From Girardinichthys multiradiatus (lineage: Eukaryota; Chordata; Actinopteri; Cyprinodontiformes; Goodeidae), in contig NC_061805.1 of the NCBI RefSeq assembly GCF_021462225.1, positions 26,677,958 through 26,741,957 on the forward strand: 64,000 nt of DNA. Direction: 5' to 3'. Below are positions 46,701-57,900 of this stretch, in pieces. A program made the position numbers and the translations under genes. Below the pieces are notes generated by a model, which did not search any database, had not been told where the DNA came from, and saw only the letters and a program-made list of their open reading frames with translations. Position 1 is the stretch's first letter. Each line of letters starts with the position of its first letter.

Positions 46701-49033
46701 AATATGCTTATCTTTGCTGCTGATGAAAACACAGAATCCCGATTAGCCTTCATCTCCCTGTTCACACAAACATTTTCACTTTCTGAGGATGGATAATTGC
46801 TCAAAATAGACCTCCAAATGGAAGAAAGAGAGGAACAGACAGGACGTCTTTCAGATTTATTTACATTTACAGTCTCAGAGGTATAGAGTGACAATCTGCT
46901 TCTGCAGCTCAGACGAACTCCCAATTAAACACATTCAAATTCTTCAGTTTCCCACACGTTCTGAGGAAGGTGTTGCTTCTGCATTCCTCCCTGTTGTGTG
47001 CCACGTTAACACTTACTAGTCTGCTGTCTGTAATGTTGAGATTTCCATCTGCCTCCACACTTAGATCAGAAGTGTCAGGAAGCACAATGAAGCCGTTTGC
47101 TGAATTGTTATTAAGGAAATGCTTCATCCTCTATGTTCTCTCTATGTATGATTTAAGAAGTTGAACCACAAACACTACTGATTATGAAACTTAGTTGAGT
47201 ATTTGCAAGAAAGTTTTAACAAGGGCAAAATAGTTTACTATCTTAGTTTTTTAGTATTTACACGTTTGAGGATGATCCACAATAAATGGGCGAAATAAAA
47301 ATCCTCAGCGACAGGCATCACAATGTGGGAGCAACGAAACAAGATCTAAGCTCTTCAAAAGACCTTGGAGGTCATCAGATTACAAGTTACACTGAATCTA
47401 AAAATACTACATTAAAATGAGACCCGGATAAATCACTTGAATTATTTTCACTTTTAATGGAATGTCTCTCCTGCGCAATTCAACTGAACAACTTTGTTAA
47501 GGGGTAAATATAAAACATAACAGGTACAATTGCCTGGTTGGATAATTGTACACACCCTTACACTAATTTAACTGTGTTAAAGAATCATTTTATTCAATTT
47601 CAGTTCTCTTTGGTAGGAATCTAACAGCATCCCACATCTTGACTTGCCAATATTTGCTCAATGTACCTTGAAAGGTTCTTCGAATCTATGAAATTGTGAG
47701 GACATTTCTTGTCTGTATCTTTCTTCTGATGAACATCCACTTCTGGACTCAGACATTCCAAAACTTTAGTATTTTTCTGGTGATGCCATACTGTTGTTCT
47801 GAATGTAAGGTGGGCTTACTGTGATTTTGAAAAACTAAATCTCTCTTCATCCTCAGCTTTCTAGCAGACACCTGAAGGTTTTGGCTCAAAATTGACTGTT
47901 TATTACTGCAACCCCCTTGACTAAACGGGGACACATAAAGAGCTACCATGTTTTGCTGTGGTTATAGCATTCTTCTGGTGTTGTGGGGTGCTGTTTCTGT
48001 GCCAAACATAACTTTTGGAATTATGGCCCAAAAGTTAAATCTTAAGTTTTATAAGACCTTAACACATGCAAGGTTTGGGAATGTTTGAGTGAGGCATGGA
48101 TGCTGTCTCTAAAAAAAGGAGAATAAAGGAAATCGTTTTCACCTGTTGAACACAACCCAGCACTAACCAAACATTCCTACAGCTTTTTCAGCACTACTAT
48201 CATCCTTTGCCAATCTCCCTTACCAGTTTCTTCCTATCTCTTTGTCAGTTTTGAAGAAATCCATCTGTTTAAATGTCTCTTTTGTTGCATAGTTTATTCT
48301 ATGATGTTGTGGATATTTTTTGTACACTTCGCCTGTCTGATACATTTGTCCAATGAGCTCCTCTTGGTTCTCTATAACCTCTGGCTTTAGCTCAAGGATG
48401 CACACGAGCATTTTATATTTAAATCTATGCTTAATGAGATGCATTATGACAGATGCAAAGTATGAACTCCAGAATATTGAATTCTGAAATAAAATTAAAG
48501 ATGCCTCTAAGTATTAGCTTAGTTTGCTTTGTACAGTTGAATTGTACAGCAAACATGTCACATTAAAAGGTGAAACCATCTTGAAATTATTTATAACTAA
48601 ATTTCTAAATGTCACAAAAACCTTTCCTTTTTAACCAGTGTTTATACTTGTAAGAGATCCACTGTACTCCCAGATACCTCTGAAATTATAACGAATAATC
48701 TTGAATGGAAATATTACAAGATAAAATAAAAACTTTACTTGCTTGAAATCTATAAACCTTTTAATGGCTTCTGTATGTTTAATGTCTGCGCTTGTGAGTA
48801 TTTCATACCCAGATCTGCAGTTTGATCCTCTTGTCATTCTTGTACACGGTCTTAACTTTGAAGTCAATGCCCACTGTGCTGACGAAGGCCGACGTGAAGG
48901 CGTCATCGGCGTAACGGAACAGGAAGGACGTCTTCCCCACGCTGCTGTTGCCGATGATGAGTAGCTTAAACATGTAGTCGAAATTTTGGTCTCCTCCCTC
49001 TCCTTTCCCCTTAACATCCTGAGTGGCAGCCAT
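37778..49033 (-). CDS. rab3c: Ras-related protein Rab-3C
   Basis: A small GTPase of secretory and synaptic vesicles that controls docking and priming of regulated exocytosis. Four coding exons on the - strand: 49033-48809, 44671-44553, 39378-39254, 37968-37778. They join to 219 residues, close to the family's 219-227. The acceptor AG directly abuts the ATG, as expected where exon 1 is non-coding. Visible motifs: P-loop GNSSVGKT (residues 28-35), switch I through [22 protein letters not shown] (from residue 76), NKCD (134-137), ETSAKDN (SAK 164-166), and a C-terminal GCNC for double geranylgeranylation. [23 protein letters not shown] and SLDTDPA fit Rab3C better than Rab3A/B/D, and the neighbour pde4d agrees with the human RAB3C-PDE4D pair. 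One oddity: VVLAGNKCD where the family usually has Val before the Gly. Confidence 0.93.
38090..39090 (+). mobile_element. Degraded Tc1-like remnant in rab3c intron
   Basis: aaatggtgctctggtcagatgagac (about 38758) is the conserved first-Asp region; aaacatggtggtggtagcg (about 38857) is the Gly-rich motif. ctttccacctcataaatgatgcactactttgtgttggtttatc (about 39030) is the usual 3' region. No open frame. Antisense to rab3c. Confidence 0.6.
40693..40760. repeat. Short dispersed fish repeat
   Basis: gcaaggcaaatttatttgtatagcacatttcaacagcaagacaatgtcctttacatg is a sequence I recognise as abundant in many fish genomes. Only this one fragment is present here; family not assigned. Confidence 0.45.
42200..43085 (+). 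mobile_element. Degraded Tc1-like remnant in rab3c intron
   Basis: Begins cagtgccttgtaaaactattcatttt (42200) and ends ...aatactttttgcaaggcgatgcatctg (about 43080), the two ends of the CAGTGCCTTGCAAAAGTATTCA family. Inside are aaggtgctctggtcaaatgagagc (about 42425) and cacgtggtggtggcagtttcatgc (about 42522). Full-span copy, coding capacity lost. Confidence 0.65.
43385..43746 (-). mobile_element. tRNA-derived SINE
   Basis: On the - strand it begins with an A-box-like TGGCGCAGTTGGTAGCAC (about 43735-43717) and a B-box GGTTTGATTCC (about 43691-43681), the internal RNA polymerase III promoter of a tRNA-derived head. The long body follows (mirror of ccagtgagaacccacgcatg, acacacaaacaacc and gttgccagtccatcgcaggg), very widespread in fish genomes. 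It is in the intron between rab3c coding exons 2 and 3, in the same orientation as the gene. Confidence 0.8.
45590..46135 (+). mobile_element. Degraded Tc1-like remnant in rab3c intron
   Basis: Contains ggagctgcaaaggtccttagctcagg (about 45781), part of the usual transposase or spacer region, and cccataatatatcaataaaatacatttaggtttgtggttgtaacatg (about 46034), the typical 3' end. No frame. Confidence 0.5.
47485..48200 (-). mobile_element. Degraded Tc1-like remnant in rab3c intron
   Basis: The reverse strand reads ggcacagaaacagcaccccacaacaccagaagaatgctataaccacagcaaaacatgg (mirror of 47960-48005), the region leading to the Lys-His-Gly motif of Tc1 transposases. The remainder is AT-rich with no intact frame. 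Confidence 0.5.
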
Positions 49034-51199
49034 CTGCCAAAACAAAAATGATAGAAATTGTATACATTGTACTGTATACTGAAGGTGTCAAAACATTTTA
49101 CAAAATTATTTGCTGGGCATACTCCATATGTTAGCTAGCTATAAGTCTTTGCTTAGTCAGTAAAACAACAACAACTAGTTTGTGCAAAATTGCAGTAAAG
49201 GAGAGGGGAAAGCTATAAAGCCTAAATATTGGATGCAGAGTACAGTAAGCTTGTTTTACAGGATACAGATCAGAGAAGACAGAAGGCTGCGTCAGGCAAA
49301 CCAGCATGACCAACACAGCAAGCTGTTGGTTTAATGAGTATTAGATAACAAGCTGAGTTCCTTCCACAATAAGATATATCTATAAATAAGCCAAAGAATG
49401 ATCTTTATTGATGTTTTTACTTTGAGGGCAATATTTAGCTCATTAATAAACAAAACCAAAATTGGAGAGTAGTAGATATTAGTTAATAAAACACTAACAA
49501 TTTTAGGCAAGCAGACATGTTTGTGTGTATAATGTTAAATAATGGTTGAATTTTAAAGTTAGGTGCTTCATTTTGCCAAAACATTCTACCTAGGAGGAAG
49601 ATTACTAAGGACTAAGATTTTGATCAAAATTTGACAGAAGATGCTGCTTCAGTGAACTGTTATTATATATCCCTAATCATGTGCCATGTCCAGCAGAAAG
49701 CAGCAAAACTGATACGTGATATATCTAGACTATGTTGTGAAGAACTATATCAACTTAGTAAAGGTTAAAAGCGTGATTGAGAAAGTTACTGGTTTTCAAC
49801 AAAAGTTTGAGTTTCTGTTTAACTAAGTGTGTGAAAGCACTAATGCTGAAGTCAAACTTTGTCTTAACTTTGAGGCAGCCATTGCTAATGGACAGCAAAT
49901 GGTAGCTGCAAGTTGTCAGGGAAAGGTTAAAAATGCCACCTTTATAAAACTTTGTATTCAACTTTGGCTAACTTAGCAATAGTGCTAATGCTAAAGTGTA
50001 ACCAGCTAGCAAGATGAGCTTCTTAATCCTGAGAAAGTTGTTGCCACTAAATGGCAAATCTTAGTTTGTTTAGCAGCTTGCTTTATTTAGGAACTAACTT
50101 TTATTTTTTATTTCTTTTTACCATGGAAGACAAATCTGAAGCAAAATTATATTACCAATGAGTCAGGATTATCTACTTAGTAAAGTAAGCAGATTTTAGA
50201 AACTGGTAGGCATTTGACTAAATACTTTAAGGATATCTTAGCTGTTAAATGTTCTTAATATCCAGCTGTCAACACAAGCAAAATAACAGAAAAGTTGTTT
50301 GGCTGAGAAAAACTGCAGCACATGTTCTCTTCTGAAAATATAATTATCTAATATCTGCCAATATAGCCTTTTATTTCAGACCCTTCAAATAAAGATGAGC
50401 AAAAAACTACCTTACAAGTAGTAGCTGTACAACACTAGAAAAAATGGGACTATTAAACTGCCTTTAAACTAATAAAAATGATTACAATCTAACGAAATAG
50501 AACTACATTTTGTGGGTTTGATTCTAACGGCCGGTTTTATCAGTGTACAGACTAATTCGGTGAATTTCAATACAGTGTGGGAAATCTTGCTCACAAATTT
50601 AAAAGTGGACCAGGAGACATGTCTACTGTTAGGTTTGTCTACATGAGAGTAAACAGCAACATTTTTGCTTGTGTACTCCTTGAGTGATCATAAAATCTGC
50701 TCTCAGATTTTAGTTGCTCACAAATGTACACAGAGTACTGAAAAACCAGACACTGATATAAACGATCCGTTCGAACTGTCAGCAGTCAGCGACCTCAGAG
50801 GATGCAAGCAACTCTGAGGAGATGACAGGAGAGCGGTCATCGCTCGCTCCAAGGTGAATGTTTGAACCGAGCAGCCGAGCTTCAGTCCCTGGCCATGTGC
50901 AACCATCTCTCCCTGCAGCCTTTGCGGTGAATAAAAGATGCCGGACCTCCATCATGCACGTCCTGTACTTGCTTTCTGTTCGCTTCCGTATGTGTGCGTG
51001 TGTCTGTTTGCAAGGACACCGTTCTCACGCAATAATAAGCCGGTTCTGCAAAATAATGTAATCAAACGCTGCAGAGCAGAGTGGCTGCATGCCTGTTAAC
51101 TGTTTATATATACGAGCAGTTATGAGGAGGAGGATGTCATTCTATCTTTATACAGAAATTCCACAAATGTGAAAGTAAAAGGACATTGTGTGAACAAAC
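49034..51199. other. rab3c first intron
   Basis: AT-rich, no element or gene recognised. Spans from the ATG-adjacent acceptor to the candidate first-exon donor near 51200. Confidence 0.5.
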
Positions 51200-51610
51200 C
51201 TGTTTCGAAGGCCTCGTTTCGACCTGTATTTGCCTCTGATAAGCAGGACAGAGGTTTAATTCTCTGAATCTATTCCGCAGACGCTGATTTCTTATTTTAT
51301 TTTTTTATTTTGTCTTCCCTCTGTCTCCGAACCAGTTTCAGCACCTGGGAGCTGTCCCCTCCGCTTCCGATCTGGAGGCTGCTGCTGCTGCTGATGATGC
51401 TGCTGGCTCGCCTGAGCGAAAGGAAGCTCGCGTCATTGGTAGCAGCTACGTCACGATGACAAAGAAGAAGGGCCTTGTAGTTTTTTTCACAGTCTGGAAA
51501 GCGCATGGAGGCAGCCCTAGCGGGCAGCGCCTCACGGCTGTGATCACCTGGATGAAACGCTGCTTCAGATTTTAGATTTTGTCTCGAATACACCCTCCTC
51601 ATCATGGAAA
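51200..51610 (-). other. rab3c: Candidate non-coding first exon and promoter side of rab3c
   Basis: The coding part of rab3c starts exactly at an acceptor, so a 5' UTR exon must lie upstream. On the - strand this stretch is GC-richer than its surroundings, contains a CAG/ATC-repeat-like stretch near 51380-51410, and ends with plausible donors (cag|gtttgt at about 51200; cccag|gtgctg at about 51345). A CRE-like TGACGTAG lies at 51453-51446 on the - strand, with a second TGACG nearby. The open frame across it has no recognisable domain, so I read it as UTR and promoter. Confidence 0.45.
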
Positions 51611-52620
51611 AATAAACCCTGTTTAATTTTTTTCCATATTCTCATTTACTAGTTACATATCAGTCTTACCTTCCCGTATAAATCCATTTGATCCTCACTA
51701 ATAGTCCACCAGTTTGTCTTTTAATTTTTTATATAAAAGATAAACTCCAAGCGGGCTAGGATTTTTACCCTTTTCTTCCACGAAGCAAATATAATAGGCT
51801 CTCTCTTTTTTGCGTCACCCACCCTGTTTTGCAGGCGTGCCCACGCCCCTGAAGCCCATGTAAATCCGCTTCAGAGGGACCGAGTAAATAAGAGCGACCT
51901 GAGTGCTGATGAATATTAATGTTATGGGCTCTATAATGGAAGCAGGAGCAAGTGCTTCCGAGATAAACAAATGTCCTAGTTTAGCAATTAAAATTCGACT
52001 TTAGGTCTTATGTATGGATAAAAGAAGGGAATAATTAAAAAGCCTCCAATGCTTATTTTAATAACAAGGCAGGGAAAGATTGAACATGTGTATTTATACA
52101 CACGTAAACAACCTGATGTTTCTTTTAGGCCTTTGCGACTTCTAAGAAACTTTAATGTTATCAAGAATCACAGTACAACAGATATGTAATTGCAGACTGA
52201 GGCTTAAATATAAATTTGTCTTGCCAGGCGTACAGTATCCTCCACTTGGCAGACATCTGATAGGGCCTGTTTGTTGTCACAGGGCGGGATCATCGTGACT
52301 GACTGACAGACCCGTGTGCGCAAACTGCAGACTGCGCAGCAGCTAATAGAGGGGCGGGGCAGGTAGGAAGCTCAGACGTGTGTATCTCCACATTTCATGC
52401 ATAGCTGGACTATTCTTTGCAAAATATTTTTTACTTTTAAGAACGCGTATTTGCACAGTCCGTACTGTTTTAAGTAAATAACAGTTCTTGTAGTTTATGT
52501 TGCCCCGGCTGCGTCTAGAGGGTCCGGATCCTAAATGTGTCACTTTGTTTACAAGCCACTTTCGAAAGAATCCGGTCATGTGGCTCTTTTCTCTGCTCAG
52601 ATTGAACAAATATATGAGGC
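51610..52620. promoter_or_regulatory. Probable shared intergenic promoter interval between rab3c and the methyltransferase gene
   Basis: The two genes diverge from this interval. Near 52270-52370 there are GC-box-like blocks (gggcgggat, ggggcggggc) and CpG-containing sequence (cgtgtgcgcaaactgcagactgcgcag), unusual in an otherwise AT-rich window. A second block near 51830-51890 has CCACGCCC-type boxes. The + strand gene has an acceptor just before its ATG (54906), so its transcription must begin upstream, plausibly here. No TATA box is convincing. Inferred from gene layout and base composition only. Confidence 0.4.
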
Positions 52621-52939
52621 TAAGAGCTTATGTTTCATATTATTTTTAATTCAAAGCGTTTCAAACCAAACTTCTTTTGGTTACTAGTAGATCAAAAGGT
52701 CGTTGTAGCTCCATCTGCTGTAGGAAAAGCTGCTCTGTTTGTTGTCCTGGTAGAACTGGGAAGCTTTCAGTGAACTATCCGACAAAATAAGACTGGAATT
52801 TAAATAGCTAAAAAAAAAAAAAAAAATACAGTGTATTGTAAAATTATTATTAGGAATAGATTATTTTTCAAAGTGCAATCATAAAAATGAAAGTAGTAAT
52901 GTATGTTTCTGAAGTGCTAGGAATTAAGATAAACGGTTT

Positions 52940-53480
52940 TTTAATATTTTTACCAAAAAATCTCAAAGGTGTGGTGTGCATTTGTACCCCCTTTGCTATA
53001 ATATCGCTCAATAAAATCCAGTTCAGCCAACTGTAGAAGTTATTTAGGGAGTAAATGTGTGTGTGTGTTTTAATCTCAGCATGAATACAGAAGTTTGTTA
53101 CAGAACATTACTGAACTAACAGCATCAAGAAGGGAAACAGTTGTGGAGAAGTTTAAAGGAAGGAAATGTTATTAAAAAAAAATAAACCAAGCTCTGAACA
53201 CCTGAAAATCCCTGTCTATAATCCAAAATGCAGAATATGGTACAACTGCAAACCTACAAAGACATGGCCATGCAATCAAAATGATAGACAAAAGATTTGA
53301 TAGACTTGCAAAAGACTTAAGACTGGAGATGAGGTTTTTAAGTATCAATTTTATTAATCACAGTTGCAAAATACTTTTGCAATGCACTGTTGTTGGTGTG
53401 TAGTTTTATGTCCCCCTTTATCTGTTTTATGTCCAAGAATGCAAACATCCAAATCTTTGGTGTCTATTTTACTCTCCAAA
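52940..53480 (+). mobile_element. Degraded Tc1-like remnant upstream of the ANTKMT-like gene
   Basis: aaaggtgtggtgtgcatttgtaccccctttgctataat (about 52967) and gaaatggtacaactgcaaacctacaaagacatgg-like sequence (about 53235) are familiar internal landmarks of the CAGTGCCTTGCAAAAG family. No coding frame, termini unclear. Confidence 0.45.
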
Positions 53481-54359
53481 GCTCATCTGTATAATTGGGT
53501 GATTCAACAAAATGGCACACACTGTTTTTGTTGTATATAACATTTAGGTTCATTGTAATTAATAATAGTTAATTTGAGGGGCTTTGGTCATAAAATAATA
53601 AAATAATAAAAATAATAAATGCATTTTGACATGTCCAAAAAATTTTATAAAATGTTCAAGCCTTTCAAAAATGAAATAAAACATTCACATTATATGACAG
53701 CACCAACATTGGGTGCATCTTTGTGTTACTTTTCTCTAATGTTTGCAGAAACGTAGGAAACAATGGCAGCCTCTGTCTATAATATTAATTGGAAATCTTT
53801 GTGTGTCCTCTGTTATTCTGTTTCCCTTTTACTGACAAAACTCTTTTGGGCTTACAGGAGTAATCTTTGAAATGACAAATTTCTTCTCTTCAGAAATTTG
53901 CAATATGATCTACATCAATCCCCAAATGAAAATTTGAGATTTCGCTCTTCCCTCTTTCCATCTATTCTGTGCTGGATATGTGGTCCCGCTCATTGTCAAA
54001 AAAAAAACTAAACCTGTTACGGAAGGTAACACCTTTTATTCTGTAATATCCTGGTTATTTAATCATTTCAAACTTCCTGTAAAATTCGATGGCTTAATTT
54101 CCAGAGCTAGTAAAGCAGGCCTACGGTATCATGAAACACTCATGTTTAATGTATACAGTACATTCTTAAAAGTCTGTTTTTTTTCACCAAAAAAAAAAAT
54201 AAATTTGAACGTATAAAATGATTACAAATCAAAATGTTTGAAGAGCTTGGACAAGGTTAAGTATTTTTGTAAAGTGTATTTGAGCCCGATGTTGAAAACA
54301 CCTACTGCTACCTTATATGGGCATGCATATCATGGGGTGAAGCATATACAGTCATATTC

Positions 54360-54640
54360 CATAACTTAGTAACTCAGTTTACTCAGTAAAATACATTGTA
54401 TAGATTAAATACGCAGAATTATGTTTCAAGCCTGTATTACTGGTGATTTGTTTCTGCTTACAGGTAATGAAAACACAGAATTAAAATATTACATCAGACT
54501 AATTAAATAAAACAATTTTACCACAGAAATGTGGGCTTAATGAAAAATATCTTTATTACCTTCCTGAAGGTTGTTTTTTTTAAAGAGACTTTTAATCTGA
54601 CAAACAAGGCTCATCAGAATGCATGTTGCAGTTTATTGAA
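54360..54640. mobile_element. Remnant of the CAGGTGCATCTC-type element
   Basis: Internal match to 455-800: both have cttacag-taatgaaaacaca, then aaatgt with Gly/Thr-rich spacing, then a run ending ctcatc(a/g)gaatgcat. Termini are degraded. Lies just upstream of the first coding exon of the ANTKMT-like gene. Confidence 0.45.
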
Positions 54641-54926
54641 TATAACAGTACTTATAGCTAGAACAAGATGGGCTATGGAAAGTTTCAGAATTAGTTTTTT
54701 TGTCTTATCCTTTTAGTCAGAATTTACCAAATAACTTTGTTGACCAGCTCGTTCTGCTGCAGAAATGGTAAAGATTGATATGAGTAGATACATCATCCTT
54801 TACCAGTTTGTAAAAGGATCAAACATGTCCAATATTCTATCCTTAATATCGTACTGGGTAAAATCTGAATAATCAAACTAATCTAGCATGGCAGTTTTCA
54901 TTACAGGTGTTCATATTACTTTTGCA

Positions 54927-57900
54927 ATGGAGGACTCAATTGAAGTGATCCTTCAGGACTACGCTTGGGTCTTTCCAACCAGCAGACCCCATCCCATTGT
55001 GTCAGCCTGCACAGGTGCTTTGCTCACAGGCCTATATGGATTATGGAGCGTCTTCACCATGCCTGGCTTCCGCAAAATCCCATGGAGCCTCATGGTACAA
55101 AATATTTCTAATTTTCTTTTTTCACCTGCTGTGTTTTTTTCCCGTTTAAACTATTAAATATTGCATGCTTAAAATAATAAAATAAAATAAAGCCAAGACA
55201 TACTTTGACTTGCAGATTAACAATAATTTAGGAGCATTGTTCTCTACTTGTGTTAAAAGTGCAAAAGGGAGAAACTAATAAGTCTATAACCATCAACTAG
55301 AAAACATTAATTTGAAATGCATGTAACGCCTCGATCCTTTATGCTAAATGTTATGACTTTAAGGAAAATATCTCATGTATTTTTTTATTTGATGCTTTTT
55401 TGCTTTTTATGTTTCCAGCGTCACTAAATTGCCAAATGAATTTGCTCATCTACCTTACCACACAGATAAAATTGAGTGGCATCCCACTCTTTGTCCATGG
55501 GGTTTATTATCCCACTCTTTGCAGCTATAACAGCTTCAGCTCCTATGGGAAGTCTTTCCACAGGAATTAAGAGTGTGTTTATGGGAGTTTTTGACAAATT
55601 TTCCAGAGGCACATTTGTAAGGCGAGAGACTAATGATGGATTAGAAGGACTGGCTTGCACTATCTGCTCTTAATCCTCCTAAATATGCTCTGTCAGGTTA
55701 AGGTCAGGATTCTGTGCAGGCCAGTCAGATTCTTCCACACCAAATTGATTTATCAGTGTCTTCATGGACATTTGTGGACTGGTGCAAAGTCATGCTGGAA
55801 TAGGAAGGGGTCATCCCTAAACTATTTCCACAGAGCTGTGAGGAGGAAAAATTTAGAGTTCCTTTCACTCTAACTACAGTGCCGACCCCAACTCCTGAAA
55901 AACAACCCCACACCATAATGCCCTGTGCACCAGCATATTGAACTCAACCAAGTGTTGCTGTTCTAGCAACTGCCATATCTATTCTGGTCCTTTGGATTGC
56001 CAGATAGAAAAGCATAATTTGTCATTCCAGAGAACACATCTCCACCGCTCTGGGGTTCAGTGGTATTGTGCTTTATACAACTGCATCCAATTGCATGTGT
56101 TGATTTAAGGCTTAAATGCAACTACTCCAACGTGGAAATCCATACCACAGAACTCACTATGCAATATGCTTGAGGTAATCTACAGAACAGATGAAGTTTG
56201 GAGGGCTGTAGCCATTCATTATTATTATTATTATTTTTTTTATTATGTCCTGTCCGGCAGACAAGCACTTAGGATTGTTGTCTGAGTGCCAGGAAAAGCG
56301 CAACAGATTTACAGGGGTTGGACAATGAAACTGAAACACCTGTCATTTTAGTGTGGGAGGTTTCATGACTAAATTGGACCAGCCTGGTAGCCAGTCTTCA
56401 TTGATTGCACATTTCACCAGTAAGAGCAGAGTGTGAAGGTTCAATTAGCAGGGTAAGAGCACAGTTTTGCTCAAAATATTGAAATGCACACAACATTATG
56501 GGTGACATACCAGAGTTCAAAAGAGGACAAATTGTTGGTGCATGTCTTGCTGGCGCATCTGTGACCAAGACAGCAAGTCTTTGTGATGTATCAAGAGCCA
56601 CGGTATCCAGGGTAATGTCAGCATACCACCAAGAAGGACGAACCACATCCAACAGGATTAACTGTGGACGCAAGAGGAAGCTGTCTGAAAGGGATGTTCG
56701 GGTGCTAACCCGGATTGTATCCAAAAAACATAAAACCACAGCTGCCCAAATCACGGCAGAATTAAATGTGCACCTCAACTCTCCTGTTTCCACCAGAACT
56801 GTCCGTCGGGAGCTCCACAGGGTCAATATACACGGCCAGGCTGCTATAGCCAAACCTTTGGTCATTCATGCCAATGCCAAACGTCGGTTTCAATGGTGCA
56901 AGGAGCGCAAATCTTGGGCTGTGGACAATGTGAAACATGTATTGTTCTCTGATGAGTCCACCTTTACTGTTTTCCCCACATTCGGGAGAGTTACGGTGTG
57001 GAGAAGCCCCAAAGAAGAGTACCACCCAGACTGTTGCATGCCCAGAGTGAAGCATGGGGGTGGATCAGTGATGGTTTGGGCTGCCATATCATGGCATTCC
57101 CTTGGCCCAATACTTGTGCTAGATGGGCGTGTCACTGCCAAGGACTACCGAACCATTCTTGAGGACCATGTGCATCCAATGGTTCAAACATTGTATCCTG
57201 AAGGCGGTGCCGTGTATCAGGATGACAATGCACCAATACACACAGCAAGACTGGTGAAAGATTGGTTTGATGAACACGAAAGTGAAGTTGAACATCTCCC
57301 ATGGCCTGCACAGTCACCAGATCTAAATATTATTGAGCCACTTTGGGGTGTTTTGGAGGAGCGAGTCAGGAAACGTTTTCCTCCACCAGTATCACGTAGT
57401 GACCTGGCCACTATCCTGCAAGAAGAATGGCTTAAAATCCCTTTGACCACTGTGCAGGACTTGTATATGTCATTCCCAAGACTAATTGACGCTGTATTGG
57501 CCGCAAAAGGAGGCCCTACACCATACTAATAAATTATTGTGGTCTAAAACCAGGTGTTTCAGTTTCATTGTCCAACCCCTGTACTTTCACAAGTGGAGCA
57601 TTACAGCTAACACTTTCAAGCTCTGCTTGATATTCATAAAAATAAACTTTATTAGAAACTGCTTTGGGATTATTTAAATTGTTACGGATACGGAGATAGA
57701 AATGGAAAGAAAAAAAAAAGAAGCACAAAAGAGAGAAAGGGTTGCAAAAAGGAAAAGGGGAGAGAAGGAGAATAGAATGGAGGAAAGAAAGCAGGACGAA
57801 GAGAATACAAGATAACACCCTGCTAGCTTCTACACCTGCAGAAATGTTCGTATTACCAGCCTTTTTACCAAAAGTATGAATGCAAGATGTATTTAGTGGT

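Larger units (their letters stand above)
44672..48808. other. rab3c intron between coding exons 1 and 2
   Basis: Contains Tc1 remnants at about 45590-46135 and 47485-48200. The open frames at 46637-47164 and 48220-48444 show no domain. Nothing else recognised. Confidence 0.6.
52620..54926. other. Region upstream of the first coding exon of the ANTKMT-like gene
   Basis: AT-rich; Tc1 remnant at 52940-53480 and element remnant at 54360-54640. Probably first intron of the gene, since an acceptor (ttacag) lies at 54901-54906. No other gene. Confidence 0.45.

Noticed and set aside
48220..48444. 74-codon - strand frame in a rab3c intron
   Set aside because: No domain and no splice context; next to a decayed Tc1 remnant, most likely chance or fossil coding sequence.
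37778..49033. Identification as rab3a, rab3b or rab3d
   Set aside because: Diagnostic stretches (KLLIIGN, VYKNDKR, ETSAKDN, SLDTDPA) fit Rab3C better; this remains a judgement by eye.
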